Assembly (NCBI GenBank): GCA_905214995.1
Contig: CAJMOT010000071.1
Span: 1-11,424 of the forward strand
Length of the DNA: 11,424 bases
Direction of reading: 5' to 3'
Source: an uncultured bacterium
Lineage (GTDB): Bacteria > Verrucomicrobiota > Verrucomicrobiia > Opitutales > Intestinicryptomonadaceae
The notes below the pieces were generated by a model. That model was not told the DNA's origin. It saw only the letters and a program-made list of their open reading frames with translations, and searched no databases. The position numbers were made by a program, and so were the translations under genes. Shown here in pieces: positions 1 to 5,992 of the stretch (positions are counted from its first letter, which is position 1; every line of letters starts with the position of its first letter).

Positions 1-368
1 CAGTCGCCGCCGCAGGAATGTTCGCCGCCTCCATCGCGGCGGCCGCAATGGAAATCGGGATCGGTTTCGAGCTTTCCCGCGAGGTAGTCCTCGGCGCACT
101 TGCGGACGTCGCCCGAAGCCCCGCCTACAACTTTTATGCCAAGTTCCGACAGGGCGGCTATCGCGCCTGCCCCTATGCCCCCGCATATCAGCACGTCAAT
201 CTTTTTGCCGCCCAATAAATCGGCGAGCGCCCCGTGTCCGGAGCCGCCGCAGGAAATGACTTCCGCACCCGTAATTTTTCCGTCTTCCGCGTCGAATGCC
301 GCAAATTCGGGAGCGCGTCCAAAGTGTTGGAATACCGAGCCGTTTTGAGATGTCACCGCTATTTTCAT
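1..368 (-). CDS. NifX/NifB-family Fe-Mo cluster-binding protein (3' end cut by window edge)
   Basis: The reading frame starts at the ATG at 368-366 and runs off the left edge; 122 codons are visible. The protein begins MKIAVTSQNG and has the HFGRAPEF motif (residues 15-22), a CGGSGHGALADLL segment (40-52) and CGGIGAGA (62-69). This pattern is typical of the small dinitrogenase iron-molybdenum cofactor biosynthesis (NifX/NafY-like) proteins of anaerobes. The tail becomes Cys/His/Gly-rich (HCGRRDGGGEHSCGG, residues 107-121), as in relatives that end in a metal-binding tail. Known family members bind or carry metal clusters. Outside nitrogen-fixation clusters their exact role is usually unknown, often next to Mrp/MinD-like ATPases that would lie beyond this edge. 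No nif gene is visible, so a nitrogen-fixation role should not be assumed. The gene diverges from the rhamnosidase gene. The family is confident; the function is open. Confidence 0.88.
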   Translation of the reverse strand, partial: MKIAVTSQNGSVFQHFGRAPEFAAFDAEDGKITGAEVISCGGSGHGALADLLGGKKIDVLICGGIGAGAIAALSELGIKVVGGASGDVRKCAEDYLAGKLETDPDFHCGRRDGGGEHSCGGD

Positions 369-447
369 ACCTTTTGGAATAATGAAAGCATTTTGAAACG
401 CGCCTGAGAAAAAATCAAGCCTTCGCAGCTCCCGCAGATTTATGCGC

Positions 448-465
448 TCTCGCGGCCGCGCGAGA
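448..465. repeat. Inverted repeat / hairpin in divergent spacer
   Basis: TCTCGCG at 448-454 and CGCGAGA at 459-465 form a perfect 7-base stem with a 4-base GCCG loop. It lies between two divergent promoters and has no T tract on either strand, so it is not an intrinsic terminator. It could be an operator or simply reflect the local GC bias. Confidence 0.4.
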
Positions 466-547
466 AGAGACTCCGCGCGCGCGGCGGGCAAATCCTCCGC
501 TCCCGCGCATTGCGCGCCTTCCCCGCACTGCGCGCGATACAATTTTG

Positions 548-576
548 TTGAATCGCGGACGAAAATTTTGTATTCT
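548..576 (+). promoter_or_regulatory. Candidate promoter of the GH78 gene, placing the transcript start at the ATG
   Basis: TTGAAT (548-553) and TATTCT (571-576) sit 17 bases apart, a standard sigma-70-like arrangement. The -10 box ends only six bases before the ATG at 583, so a start about seven bases downstream would give a leaderless mRNA. No Shine-Dalgarno-like sequence precedes the ATG, which fits. This was read by eye and not tested. Confidence 0.4.
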
Positions 577-582
577 TTGCGA

Positions 583-2745
583 ATGAAAAAACTGTTAGCA
601 TTCGGCGCGTGCGCCCTTTTCGGAACTTGCGCAGGCGCGGGCGAAAACGGTGCGTCGTGGATTTGGTACCCGGGGGATTTCGAGAACTTTTTAAGCGCGC
701 AATTCTCTTCAAAAATAACCTACAAGGGGGCGTTGTCGCCCTCCGACTGGAAAATTTCCGGGCACTACCCCTGCGTATACTTTTTTAAAGACTACGACAT
801 AAGGGAGCCCGAGACCGTCAAAATCGCCTCTCAGGGGAAATTCGCAGCCTCAATAGACCGAAAAATGTTTTTCGCGGGAGAGCCGCCGGAGATAACTCTC
901 CCCGCCGGCAGGCACACCCTCAAAATAGCGGCGTTCAACTACGAAAAAATCCCCGCAATCCGCGTGGAGGGCCCGAGCGTAAAATCCGACAGGTCGTGGC
1001 GCGTAAAGATAGACAGGGCAAACGCCGAATTTGAAGAAGTCGAGAGGGCGCGGGGCCTCCCGATTACGCGCGCGGCGACCGACTACGGGTTTTGCGGCCC
1101 CGACAATCCGCCCGCGAAATTCGAGCTCCCGAGGAGGGAAATAAAGCCGGCGAAAACGGAAAAGTCGCCCGGGAAAATTTTTTCGGATTTCGGGGAAGAG
1201 ACTTTCGGGTTTGTAAAGTTCAAGGGTTTGCGCGGCAAGGGAACCGTCGCTGTGTACTACGGGGAATCCCCGGAGGAGGCGAATTCCGACGAGCGCTGCG
1301 AAGTGTTCGGGCAATACTCCTTCGACCTCGAAAAGCCAACGGATGTCGCCCTGCCCGACGCCCAGGGGTTCCGATATGCGCGCGCGGTGTTCAGCGGCGG
1401 GCTCGCGGCGGACGAAATGCTCATGGACTTCGAATACGCCGACATCGCAAAGCGCGGCGGCTTCAAGTCCTCGGACGAGCTGCTCAACAGGATTTGGGAC
1501 GTCTCCTACCGCACGCTCTTTTTGACTGCGCGCGAATTTTTCGTCGACGGCGTAAAGCGCGACAGGTGGGTTTGGGCGGGAGACGCCGCGCAGAGCTACC
1601 TGATGAACTATTACAGCTTTTTCGACCTCCCCACGGCGCGCCGCACCCTGTGGGCGAACAGGGGCAAGGAGCCGGACACTAAGCACGTCAACCGCATAAT
1701 GGACTACTCCTTCTACTGGCTGGACTCCGTGCGCGAATACTACCTCTATACGGGGGACTCGGCCTTCGTCAAAGACATATACCCGCGCATGAAAACGCTC
1801 GCCGACTTTTGCATTTCGCGCGCGGACGAAAACGGATTCGCCGTCGGGCGCAAAGACGATTGGGTGTTTCTCGACTGGGCGCCCATGCCGAAAAGCGGGA
1901 TACTGTGCGCCGAGCAAATACTGTTCGCGCGCGCCCTCGATTCGCTCTCCGAGTGCGCGAAAATAGCGGGCGAAAGCGAAGACTGCGAAAAATTCGCCGC
2001 GATGTCGCGCGGGCTCAAGGGAAAAACCCTCAAACTCTTCTGGGACGACGCGCGCGGAACGCTGCGCCACAGCTATGAAAACGGAAAATTTTCCGAAAAA
2101 ACCACGCGCTACGCGGGAATGTTCGCCGTGCTATTCGGGTTTCTCGACGCGCAAAAGGCGGAGAAAATCAGGGACAATATTCTGCTAAACGGCTCCGTGC
2201 AAAAAATCACCACCCCCTACATGCGCTTCTACGAGCTCGCCGCCCTCTGCGAAATCGGCAAACACGACTACGTTTTGAACGAGATAAAGAGCTATTGGGG
2301 CGGAATGCTAAAAGAGGGGGCTACCTCCTTTTGGGAGGTCTACAATCCCGACGAGAAGGGCGCGCAGCACACCGCAATGTACGGCAGGCCTTTCGGCCGC
2401 AGCTTCTGCCACTCGTGGGGGGCGAGCCCGCTGTTCCTGCTCGGAAGATATTTTGCCGGCGTGAGGCCGACAAAGGCCGGATACTCCGAGTACGAGGCGG
2501 CGCCCGAGCTGTCCGAGCTCGCCTGGTTCGAGGCGTCCGTTCCGACGCCCTTCGGGGAGATAAAAATTTCGATGGACAGAAATTCGGTCGAGATAAAATC
2601 CGACGGCGGAATCGGGACGCTCAGGCTCAAATCGGCGGCGGAGCCTATCTGCCCGGGGCTCAAATTCAAATCCGACGGCGGCGGGAAATACTCTGCGCGC
2701 ATCGAGCCGAAAAAACCCTACCGCATACGGTACGAAAAAATCTGA
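583..2745 (+). CDS. Secreted GH78 alpha-L-rhamnosidase
   Basis: Predicted to hydrolyse terminal alpha-L-rhamnose from plant or microbial glycans outside the cytoplasm. The 720-residue start was chosen at MKKLLAFG because a Sec signal peptide follows directly, with a hydrophobic stretch to about residue 18 and likely cleavage near CAGA-GE. The N-terminal part (to about 270) is beta-rich with GASWIWYPGDF, typical of this GH78 subgroup. The (alpha/alpha)6 catalytic domain carries DGVKRDRWVWAGD: D322, D327 and D334 have the spacing of the acidic residues described in Bacillus RhaB. FWEVYNPDE supplies E585 as the expected second catalytic acid, and SFCHSWGASP (607-616) is the conserved His-Trp-Gly segment. 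A beta-sandwich C-terminal domain follows. Downstream are a thioesterase and an Fe-S flavoprotein gene in the same direction, with no obvious functional link. The family call is firm; the natural substrate is not readable. Confidence 0.93.
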   Translation: MKKLLAFGACALFGTCAGAGENGASWIWYPGDFENFLSAQFSSKITYKGALSPSDWKISGHYPCVYFFKDYDIREPETVKIASQGKFAASIDRKMFFAGEPPEITLPAGRHTLKIAAFNYEKIPAIRVEGPSVKSDRSWRVKIDRANAEFEEVERARGLPITRAATDYGFCGPDNPPAKFELPRREIKPAKTEKSPGKIFSDFGEETFGFVKFKGLRGKGTVAVYYGESPEEANSDERCEVFGQYSFDLEKPTDVALPDAQGFRYARAVFSGGLAADEMLMDFEYADIAKRGGFKSSDELLNRIWDVSYRTLFLTAREFFVDGVKRDRWVWAGDAAQSYLMNYYSFFDLPTARRTLWANRGKEPDTKHVNRIMDYSFYWLDSVREYYLYTGDSAFVKDIYPRMKTLADFCISRADENGFAVGRKDDWVFLDWAPMPKSGILCAEQILFARALDSLSECAKIAGESEDCEKFAAMSRGLKGKTLKLFWDDARGTLRHSYENGKFSEKTTRYAGMFAVLFGFLDAQKAEKIRDNILLNGSVQKITTPYMRFYELAALCEIGKHDYVLNEIKSYWGGMLKEGATSFWEVYNPDEKGAQHTAMYGRPFGRSFCHSWGASPLFLLGRYFAGVRPTKAGYSEYEAAPELSELAWFEASVPTPFGEIKISMDRNSVEIKSDGGIGTLRLKSAAEPICPGLKFKSDGGGKYSARIEPKKPYRIRYEKI

Positions 2746-2753
2746 ACCCAAAG

Positions 2754-2790
2754 CCCAATTCGCAGAAATTCACCGCAAAATTTTTTTGCG
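2754..2790 (+). repeat. Short repeated words (CCCAATTCGCA; CGCAAAATTTT) and A/T hairpin before the thioesterase gene
   Basis: CCCAATTCGCA at 2754-2764 recurs at 3335-3345, and CGCAAAATTTT at 2774-2784 recurs at 3342-3352. CGCAAAA (2774-2780) can pair with TTTTGCG (2784-2790) over a TTT loop. It follows the rhamnosidase stop, so it may act as a weak terminator or as part of an upstream region shared by the next two genes. The stem is mostly A-T and I do not call it a real terminator. Confidence 0.35.
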
Positions 2791-2822
2791 CCCCGCACCC
2801 CGAAGCGTTTTAATTAAAAGGC

Positions 2823-3326
2823 ATGAAAGTATTGGGAAAACAGAGAAACAGCAGAATGTGCTTTATCTGCGGAATGGAGAACCCTGTGGGGCTGAAATCG
2901 CAGTTCTACAACATGGAGGACGGAAGCGCGCTGACGCTGTTCACCTACCTTCCGGCGCACCAGAGCTTCCCGCAAAGGGTCCACGGAGGACTCATCGCCA
3001 CAATGCTCGACGAGCTCACCCTCAGAGGCTACTGGGTTTTGGACGAGACGATGCTCGGCGTCACGACGTCGATGAGCGTAAAATTCCGCAAGCCCGTCCC
3101 GTACGGCGTGGAGCTCGTCGGGAGGGGGATAGTGGCGCGCGAGACTTCGAGATATTTTATCACCCGCACCGCGATTGCCGACAGGGAGGGCACGATACTC
3201 GCCGAGGCCGAATCGAACTACGTAAAGCTGCCAGCCGAGAAAATCGCGGACGGCGCAAGCTACCACGACGAAATGCGCTACCTCATCGAAGACGGCGTGA
3301 CGGAAATCGACGTCGAAAAATTTTAG
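2823..3326 (+). CDS. PaaI-family hotdog-fold thioesterase
   Basis: A 167-residue hotdog-fold protein, predicted to be a cytoplasmic thioesterase that hydrolyses an acyl-CoA or similar thioester. The central helix carries HGGLIATMLDE (54-64), with the HGG loop and the acidic D63/E64 used by the PaaI/4HBT superfamily. It is followed by the strand segment MSVKFRKPVPYG (84-95). The start MKVLGKQRNSRMCFICGMENPVG matches the usual N-terminus of this subgroup, including the paired cysteines C13 and C16, so I keep the first ATG over the one at 2856. An AAAAGG run ends only two bases before the ATG, too close to be an ideal ribosome site. It sits 77 bases after the rhamnosidase gene and 44 before the Fe-S flavoprotein gene, so it may be co-transcribed. 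The substrate is unknown. Confidence 0.88.
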   Translation: MKVLGKQRNSRMCFICGMENPVGLKSQFYNMEDGSALTLFTYLPAHQSFPQRVHGGLIATMLDELTLRGYWVLDETMLGVTTSMSVKFRKPVPYGVELVGRGIVARETSRYFITRTAIADREGTILAEAESNYVKLPAEKIADGASYHDEMRYLIEDGVTEIDVEKF

Positions 3327-3337
3327 CCCCCCCCCCC
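3327..3337 (+). repeat. Poly-C tract (11 C)
   Basis: Eleven consecutive C residues begin at the base directly after the TAG stop of the thioesterase gene and end 33 bases before the next ATG. Length change by slippage would not alter either reading frame, but it could alter spacing in the short intergenic region. It is also a typical place for a sequencing length error. Confidence 0.9.
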
Positions 3338-3370
3338 AATTCGCAAAATTTTAACCTCCCTCACGCGCAA

Positions 3371-4180
3371 ATGGACAACCCACCGCTCTCCGCACCACAG
3401 GCAAAAAAAATAACGGCGGCATATTTCAGCCCCACCGGAACGTCAAAACGGATCGCCCGGGCGATAGCCGGCGCAATGGCCGCCGCGCTGAATATGGAAA
3501 CCGCCGATTTCCCGATCACCCTGCCCGCCGACCGCAAAAAGCCCCTTCCGGACTTCGGCGGGGGCGGCGCGCTCGTCCTCGCGCTCCCCGTGTACGCCGG
3601 AAGAGTTCCCGCCATTGCGGAGCCGATAATCAAAAAACTGTCAGGATGCGGGACGCCCGCCGTAGCCGCAGCAGTATACGGGAATCGGGACTACGACGAC
3701 GCCCTGCTCGAAATGTCCGACATTCTGTCGGCGCGCGGCTTTCGGGTAGCCGCGGCGGGGGCGTTCATAGGCGAACACTCGCTTTCAAAAAAAGTGGGGA
3801 GCGGGCGTCCGGATGCCGGCGACCTGAAAGCCGCGGAAAATTTCGGGAAGGCCGCCGCCGAAAAGATTGCCAAAAACTCCTTTGAGAATTTTGAGATAAG
3901 GGGAAACAGGCCGTACCGCGAAAGGCCAACCGCCGCCCCGTGCGCGCCCAAAACCGATGAAAACTGCGCGGAATGCATGATATGCGCGCAAAACTGCCCC
4001 GCAGGGGTAATCTCCTTTGAAAATCCCCGCGAAATTTCCGAAGGATGCCTGCGTTGCTGCGCGTGCGTAAAAGGCTGCCCGTCCGGCTCCAAGTTTTTTG
4101 ACGACGAGATCTACGCAAAGTTCAAGGCTTTTCTGGAAGCCAATTGTACCGCGAGAAAAGAGCCGGAACTATTCTATTGA
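3371..4180 (+). CDS. EFR1-like flavodoxin plus 2x[4Fe-4S] ferredoxin protein
   Basis: A 269-residue redox protein combining a flavodoxin-like N-terminal domain with a bacterial two-cluster ferredoxin domain. It is predicted to be a cytoplasmic electron carrier or reductase. SPTGTSKR (20-27) is the FMN-phosphate loop, and LALPVYAGRVP (70-80) is the second flavin-side loop typical of this family. Two Cys motifs follow: C199, C202, C205, C209-Pro and C226, C229, C232, C236-Pro, each CxxCxxCxxxCP, enough for two [4Fe-4S] clusters. The frame stays open upstream to 2786, but that part overlaps the thioesterase gene and has no domain sense. The ATG at 3371 places the flavin loop at the usual distance from the N-terminus. 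No Shine-Dalgarno is obvious. Such EFR1-type proteins are common in anaerobes, where most are uncharacterised. The partner enzyme is not identifiable here. Confidence 0.87.
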   Translation: MDNPPLSAPQAKKITAAYFSPTGTSKRIARAIAGAMAAALNMETADFPITLPADRKKPLPDFGGGGALVLALPVYAGRVPAIAEPIIKKLSGCGTPAVAAAVYGNRDYDDALLEMSDILSARGFRVAAAGAFIGEHSLSKKVGSGRPDAGDLKAAENFGKAAAEKIAKNSFENFEIRGNRPYRERPTAAPCAPKTDENCAECMICAQNCPAGVISFENPREISEGCLRCCACVKGCPSGSKFFDDEIYAKFKAFLEANCTARKEPELFY

Positions 4181-4343
4181 AATTTCCCGCGCCCGCCGTT
4201 TTATCCCCCGAAAAACAGATTTAGAGGGACGGGTAGGCGGAAAAATTTTGCATGGAGGATTGGAGGAAAGCCGCGCCGCGCGGACGAAAATCGCTTTGCC
4301 CCGCCCGTTTCAGGCGCGCTTTGCGCGCCCGCCGCAAGATATT
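4181..4343. other. Convergent intergenic spacer with GC hairpin
   Basis: This non-coding space lies between the rightward flavoprotein gene and the leftward regulator gene. A perfect hairpin, GGCGCGC (4313-4319), TTT loop and GCGCGCC (4323-4329), lies 14 bases beyond the regulator stop. It lacks a T tract on either strand, so if it ends transcription it does so without the canonical signal. A smaller stem, CCGCG/CGCGG, lies at 4271-4283. I see no gene here. Confidence 0.5.
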
Positions 4344-5138
4344 TTAAATAAGCCCATAGCCGAGGCGGGCGGATATAATGTCGGCATACGCGCGAACTTT
4401 CGCGCCGATTTCGCCGAACCTGCCCTCGCCTATGCGCTCGCGCGGGCCCGTTATCCATATTGCGGCTATGGGATAGCCGTGGGCGTCAAAAACCGGCGCT
4501 CCGACGCAGTTGACGCCCTCGATTTCCTCGCCGTTGTCGACCGAATATCCGCTGGCCCTCACCCTTTCGAGCTCAGCGGCGAGGGTCTTTTTGTCGAGGA
4601 TGGTCTTTGCGTTGAACTTTTTGAACTTCATCGAGGCCATGCGCCTTTCGAGCTCGTCTTTCGGCAGGTAGGCCAGCATCGCTTTGCCCGGAGCGGAAGC
4701 GTTGAAGCATATCCGCATTCCGACCTCTCCGAGAAATTTGAACGGGTGCCTGCCGGGCGCCTGTTCGAGCAAAACGCAATCCTCCTCGAGCATGGTTCCG
4801 AGCATCGCGGTTTCGGCGAGTTCGTCGCGCATTTTCCTGATGACGTCCATGCCGCGCTCCACGATATTGGACTCCCCGAAGGCGGCGTACCCGAGAGCCG
4901 CGAGCTTGCGGGACATTCTGATTTTGCGCTGGTCCTTGTTTTTTACGACGTAGCCGCAATCTTCAAGCGTGCAGATGATGCGGAATATGCTGTTTTTTGA
5001 ATAGCCGGTGATGCGGGATATTTCGGACAGGGAAATTCCGTCGGTATTTTTGGACAGAACCTCAAAGACTTCGAGCCCTCTCTTCAAATTGGGAATGTGA
5101 TAGCGCTGGTGGGGCGCGGCCGCTTCGGTATGCTGCAT
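4344..5138 (-). CDS. IclR-family transcriptional regulator
   Basis: A 264-residue DNA-binding regulator of full IclR length. The N-terminal winged helix-turn-helix spans about residues 16-80, with ISLSEISRITGYSKNSIFRI (35-54) as the helix-turn-helix core followed by the wing. The C-terminal effector domain (about 90-260) carries the family landmarks NASAPGKAMLAYL (146-158), GYSVDNGEEIEGVNCVGAPV (197-216) and GPRER (231-235). IclR proteins are usually dimeric repressors or activators of small-molecule catabolic genes and respond to a sugar acid, aromatic or central metabolite. The gene lies downstream of, and in the same direction as, the sugar-related operon but is separated from it by terminators. 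It has a candidate promoter and an overlapping palindrome, suggesting autoregulation and possibly control of the operon. The effector cannot be read from sequence. Confidence 0.92.
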   Translation of the reverse strand: MQHTEAAAPHQRYHIPNLKRGLEVFEVLSKNTDGISLSEISRITGYSKNSIFRIICTLEDCGYVVKNKDQRKIRMSRKLAALGYAAFGESNIVERGMDVIRKMRDELAETAMLGTMLEEDCVLLEQAPGRHPFKFLGEVGMRICFNASAPGKAMLAYLPKDELERRMASMKFKKFNAKTILDKKTLAAELERVRASGYSVDNGEEIEGVNCVGAPVFDAHGYPIAAIWITGPRERIGEGRFGEIGAKVRAYADIISARLGYGLI

Positions 5139-5158
5139 TTCAAGAATACGGGATTGAA

Positions 5159-5176
5159 TTTGTTATATATATCAAA
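5159..5176. promoter_or_regulatory. Candidate IclR operator (18-bp near-perfect palindrome)
   Basis: TTTGTTATATATATCAAA reads the same on both strands except for one mismatched pair (positions 5 and 14). It lies 20-38 bases upstream of the regulator ATG and covers the proposed -10 box. IclR-family dimers bind short palindromes close to their own promoters, so autoregulation is plausible. Binding by this particular protein is inferred. Confidence 0.55.
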
Positions 5177-5189
5177 CTGATAAAAACAA
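5162..5189 (-). promoter_or_regulatory. Candidate promoter of the IclR gene
   Basis: On the minus strand TTGTTT (5189-5184) and TATAAC (5167-5162) are 16 bases apart. The -10 box is inside the palindrome and the -35 box lies in the T-rich tail of the upstream hairpin. This would start transcription about 15-20 bases before the ATG at 5138. No clear Shine-Dalgarno follows. Confidence 0.45.
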
Positions 5190-5206
5190 ACGCCTCCGGC
5201 GGGCGT
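5182..5206 (-). terminator. Second terminator-like hairpin upstream of the IclR gene
   Basis: On the minus strand the stem ACGCC/GGCGT (5206-5202 with 5194-5190) is followed by TTGTTTTT. It is shorter than the hairpin before it and would act as a backup stop for operon read-through. Its T-rich tail overlaps the proposed -35 box of the regulator. Confidence 0.45.
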
Positions 5207-5209
5207 CAA

Positions 5210-5237
5210 CAAAAAAACCGCGGCGCAATGCCGCGGT
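5210..5237 (-). terminator. Strong Rho-independent terminator of the operon
   Basis: Read on the minus strand, ACCGCGGC (5237-5230), a five-base loop and GCCGCGGT (5224-5217) form a perfect 8-base GC-rich stem, followed directly by a T run (5217-5211). It lies 31 bases beyond the stop codon of the lipoprotein gene and is in the right orientation to end the leftward operon. Confidence 0.9.
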
Positions 5238-5267
5238 CGCAAAGCCGAAAATTTCAATAAACGGAGC

Positions 5268-5987
5268 TCAGAACCCCACGGAGGGATTCGTATACCTGTT
5301 GTTGTCGTTGGAATGGTACGCGCCGTACTCCGTGACGACCGCGCCCTCGGGGCCGGCTATCTGGTAGTGCCTGGCGCCGATTCTGCCCATCCAGACGATA
5401 TTGCCCTTCTTGGCGTCGGCGACGGAAACCTTGTTTACCGTCACGTATTTCCTCTGGCTCTCGGGAACCTTGACGTCGGGATATTTGGAGGCGTCTTCGC
5501 CGCTCTCGCCGAAGCAATAGGAAGTTCCCGCGCGCGCGTGCCAGCACTCGTTTTTTGCGGGCAGACCGTTGCCCGCAACGTGCCAATGCTCGATGAGCAT
5601 CTGGTTGGGCAGCAGCAGGATTTCGTGGCCGAAAACGCCGTGCTCGTTTTCCTGCGCCCAGAATATTCCGCCCATTCCGACCGCGGGGAAATCGCCGAGG
5701 GCGAAGTCGGAGACCCACATGTTGTCGCGCAGATTTTCGCTTATCGGGTACCCGAGGTTTTCCATCATGTCGATGTAGGCCTGTTTTGCGGCCTCTTGGT
5801 CGAACTTTCCGTCCTTATAGAACATTTCTTTCGTGAGTTTCATATCTTTTTCGTTTTTAGCAAGCGCGGAATGGGAGTTCGGGCAGCCCTCGGAGGAGCC
5901 GCCGGAGGCGCACGCGCCGAGCGTTAGGGCGGCAAGAGCCGCGCAAAGCGGCGCCGCGAGTTTTAATGCCAAGCTGTTTTTTTCCAT
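5268..5987 (-). CDS. Lipoprotein with D-lyxose isomerase-like cupin domain
   Basis: A 239-residue protein starting with a lipoprotein signal: a positively charged N-terminus, a hydrophobic core and the lipobox LGAC with C26 as the lipidation site. A Ser/Gly/Asn-rich linker follows to about residue 48. The remaining part resembles cupin proteins related to D-lyxose ketol-isomerase. It has GYPISENLRDNMWVSDF (79-95), then candidate metal ligands in EHWHV (E133, H134, H136), E147 (AKNECWH) and H207 (ARHYQ), with conserved GPEGAVVTEYGAYH near the end (212-225). Known relatives interconvert ketoses and aldoses such as D-lyxose/D-xylulose in the cytoplasm and start near M49 here. The signal is in frame, and its ATG lies only five bases after the stop of the upstream gene, so export looks genuine. 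It is the last gene of the operon. Fold confidence is good; the reaction and substrate are uncertain. Confidence 0.78.
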   Translation of the reverse strand: MEKNSLALKLAAPLCAALAALTLGACASGGSSEGCPNSHSALAKNEKDMKLTKEMFYKDGKFDQEAAKQAYIDMMENLGYPISENLRDNMWVSDFALGDFPAVGMGGIFWAQENEHGVFGHEILLLPNQMLIEHWHVAGNGLPAKNECWHARAGTSYCFGESGEDASKYPDVKVPESQRKYVTVNKVSVADAKKGNIVWMGRIGARHYQIAGPEGAVVTEYGAYHSNDNNRYTNPSVGF

Positions 5988-5992
5988 AATTT

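Larger units (their letters stand above)
369..582. other. Divergent intergenic spacer (214 bp)
   Basis: This non-coding spacer separates the leftward NifX-like gene from the rightward rhamnosidase gene. The open frame upstream of the rhamnosidase extends back to 442, but its Arg/Ala/Ser-rich translation precedes a clear signal peptide, so I do not count it as coding. The spacer holds a hairpin at 448-465 (TCTCGCG, loop GCCG, CGCGAGA), a GC-rich stretch with repeated TGCGCGC words near 509-537, and the candidate rhamnosidase promoter at its right end. For the leftward gene, a weak TTGATT with CAAAAT pair at 17-base spacing can be read on the minus strand, but I am not confident in it. Confidence 0.55.

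Noticed and set aside
442..582. N-terminal extension of the rhamnosidase to the ATG at 442
   Set aside because: It would bury the clear signal peptide 47 residues inside an Arg-rich leader.
850..2070. Long minus-strand open frame opposite the rhamnosidase gene (406 codons)
   Set aside because: Arg/Val/Glu-rich translation without motifs, lying inside a clearly recognised GH78 gene; a shadow of GC-rich codon use.
2786..3370. N-terminal extension of the Fe-S flavoprotein back to 2786
   Set aside because: It overlaps the recognised thioesterase gene in another frame, is Arg-rich, and would move the flavin loop far from the N-terminus.
4313..4329. Intrinsic terminator for the IclR gene
   Set aside because: The hairpin is perfect but neither strand has the T run that defines an intrinsic terminator.
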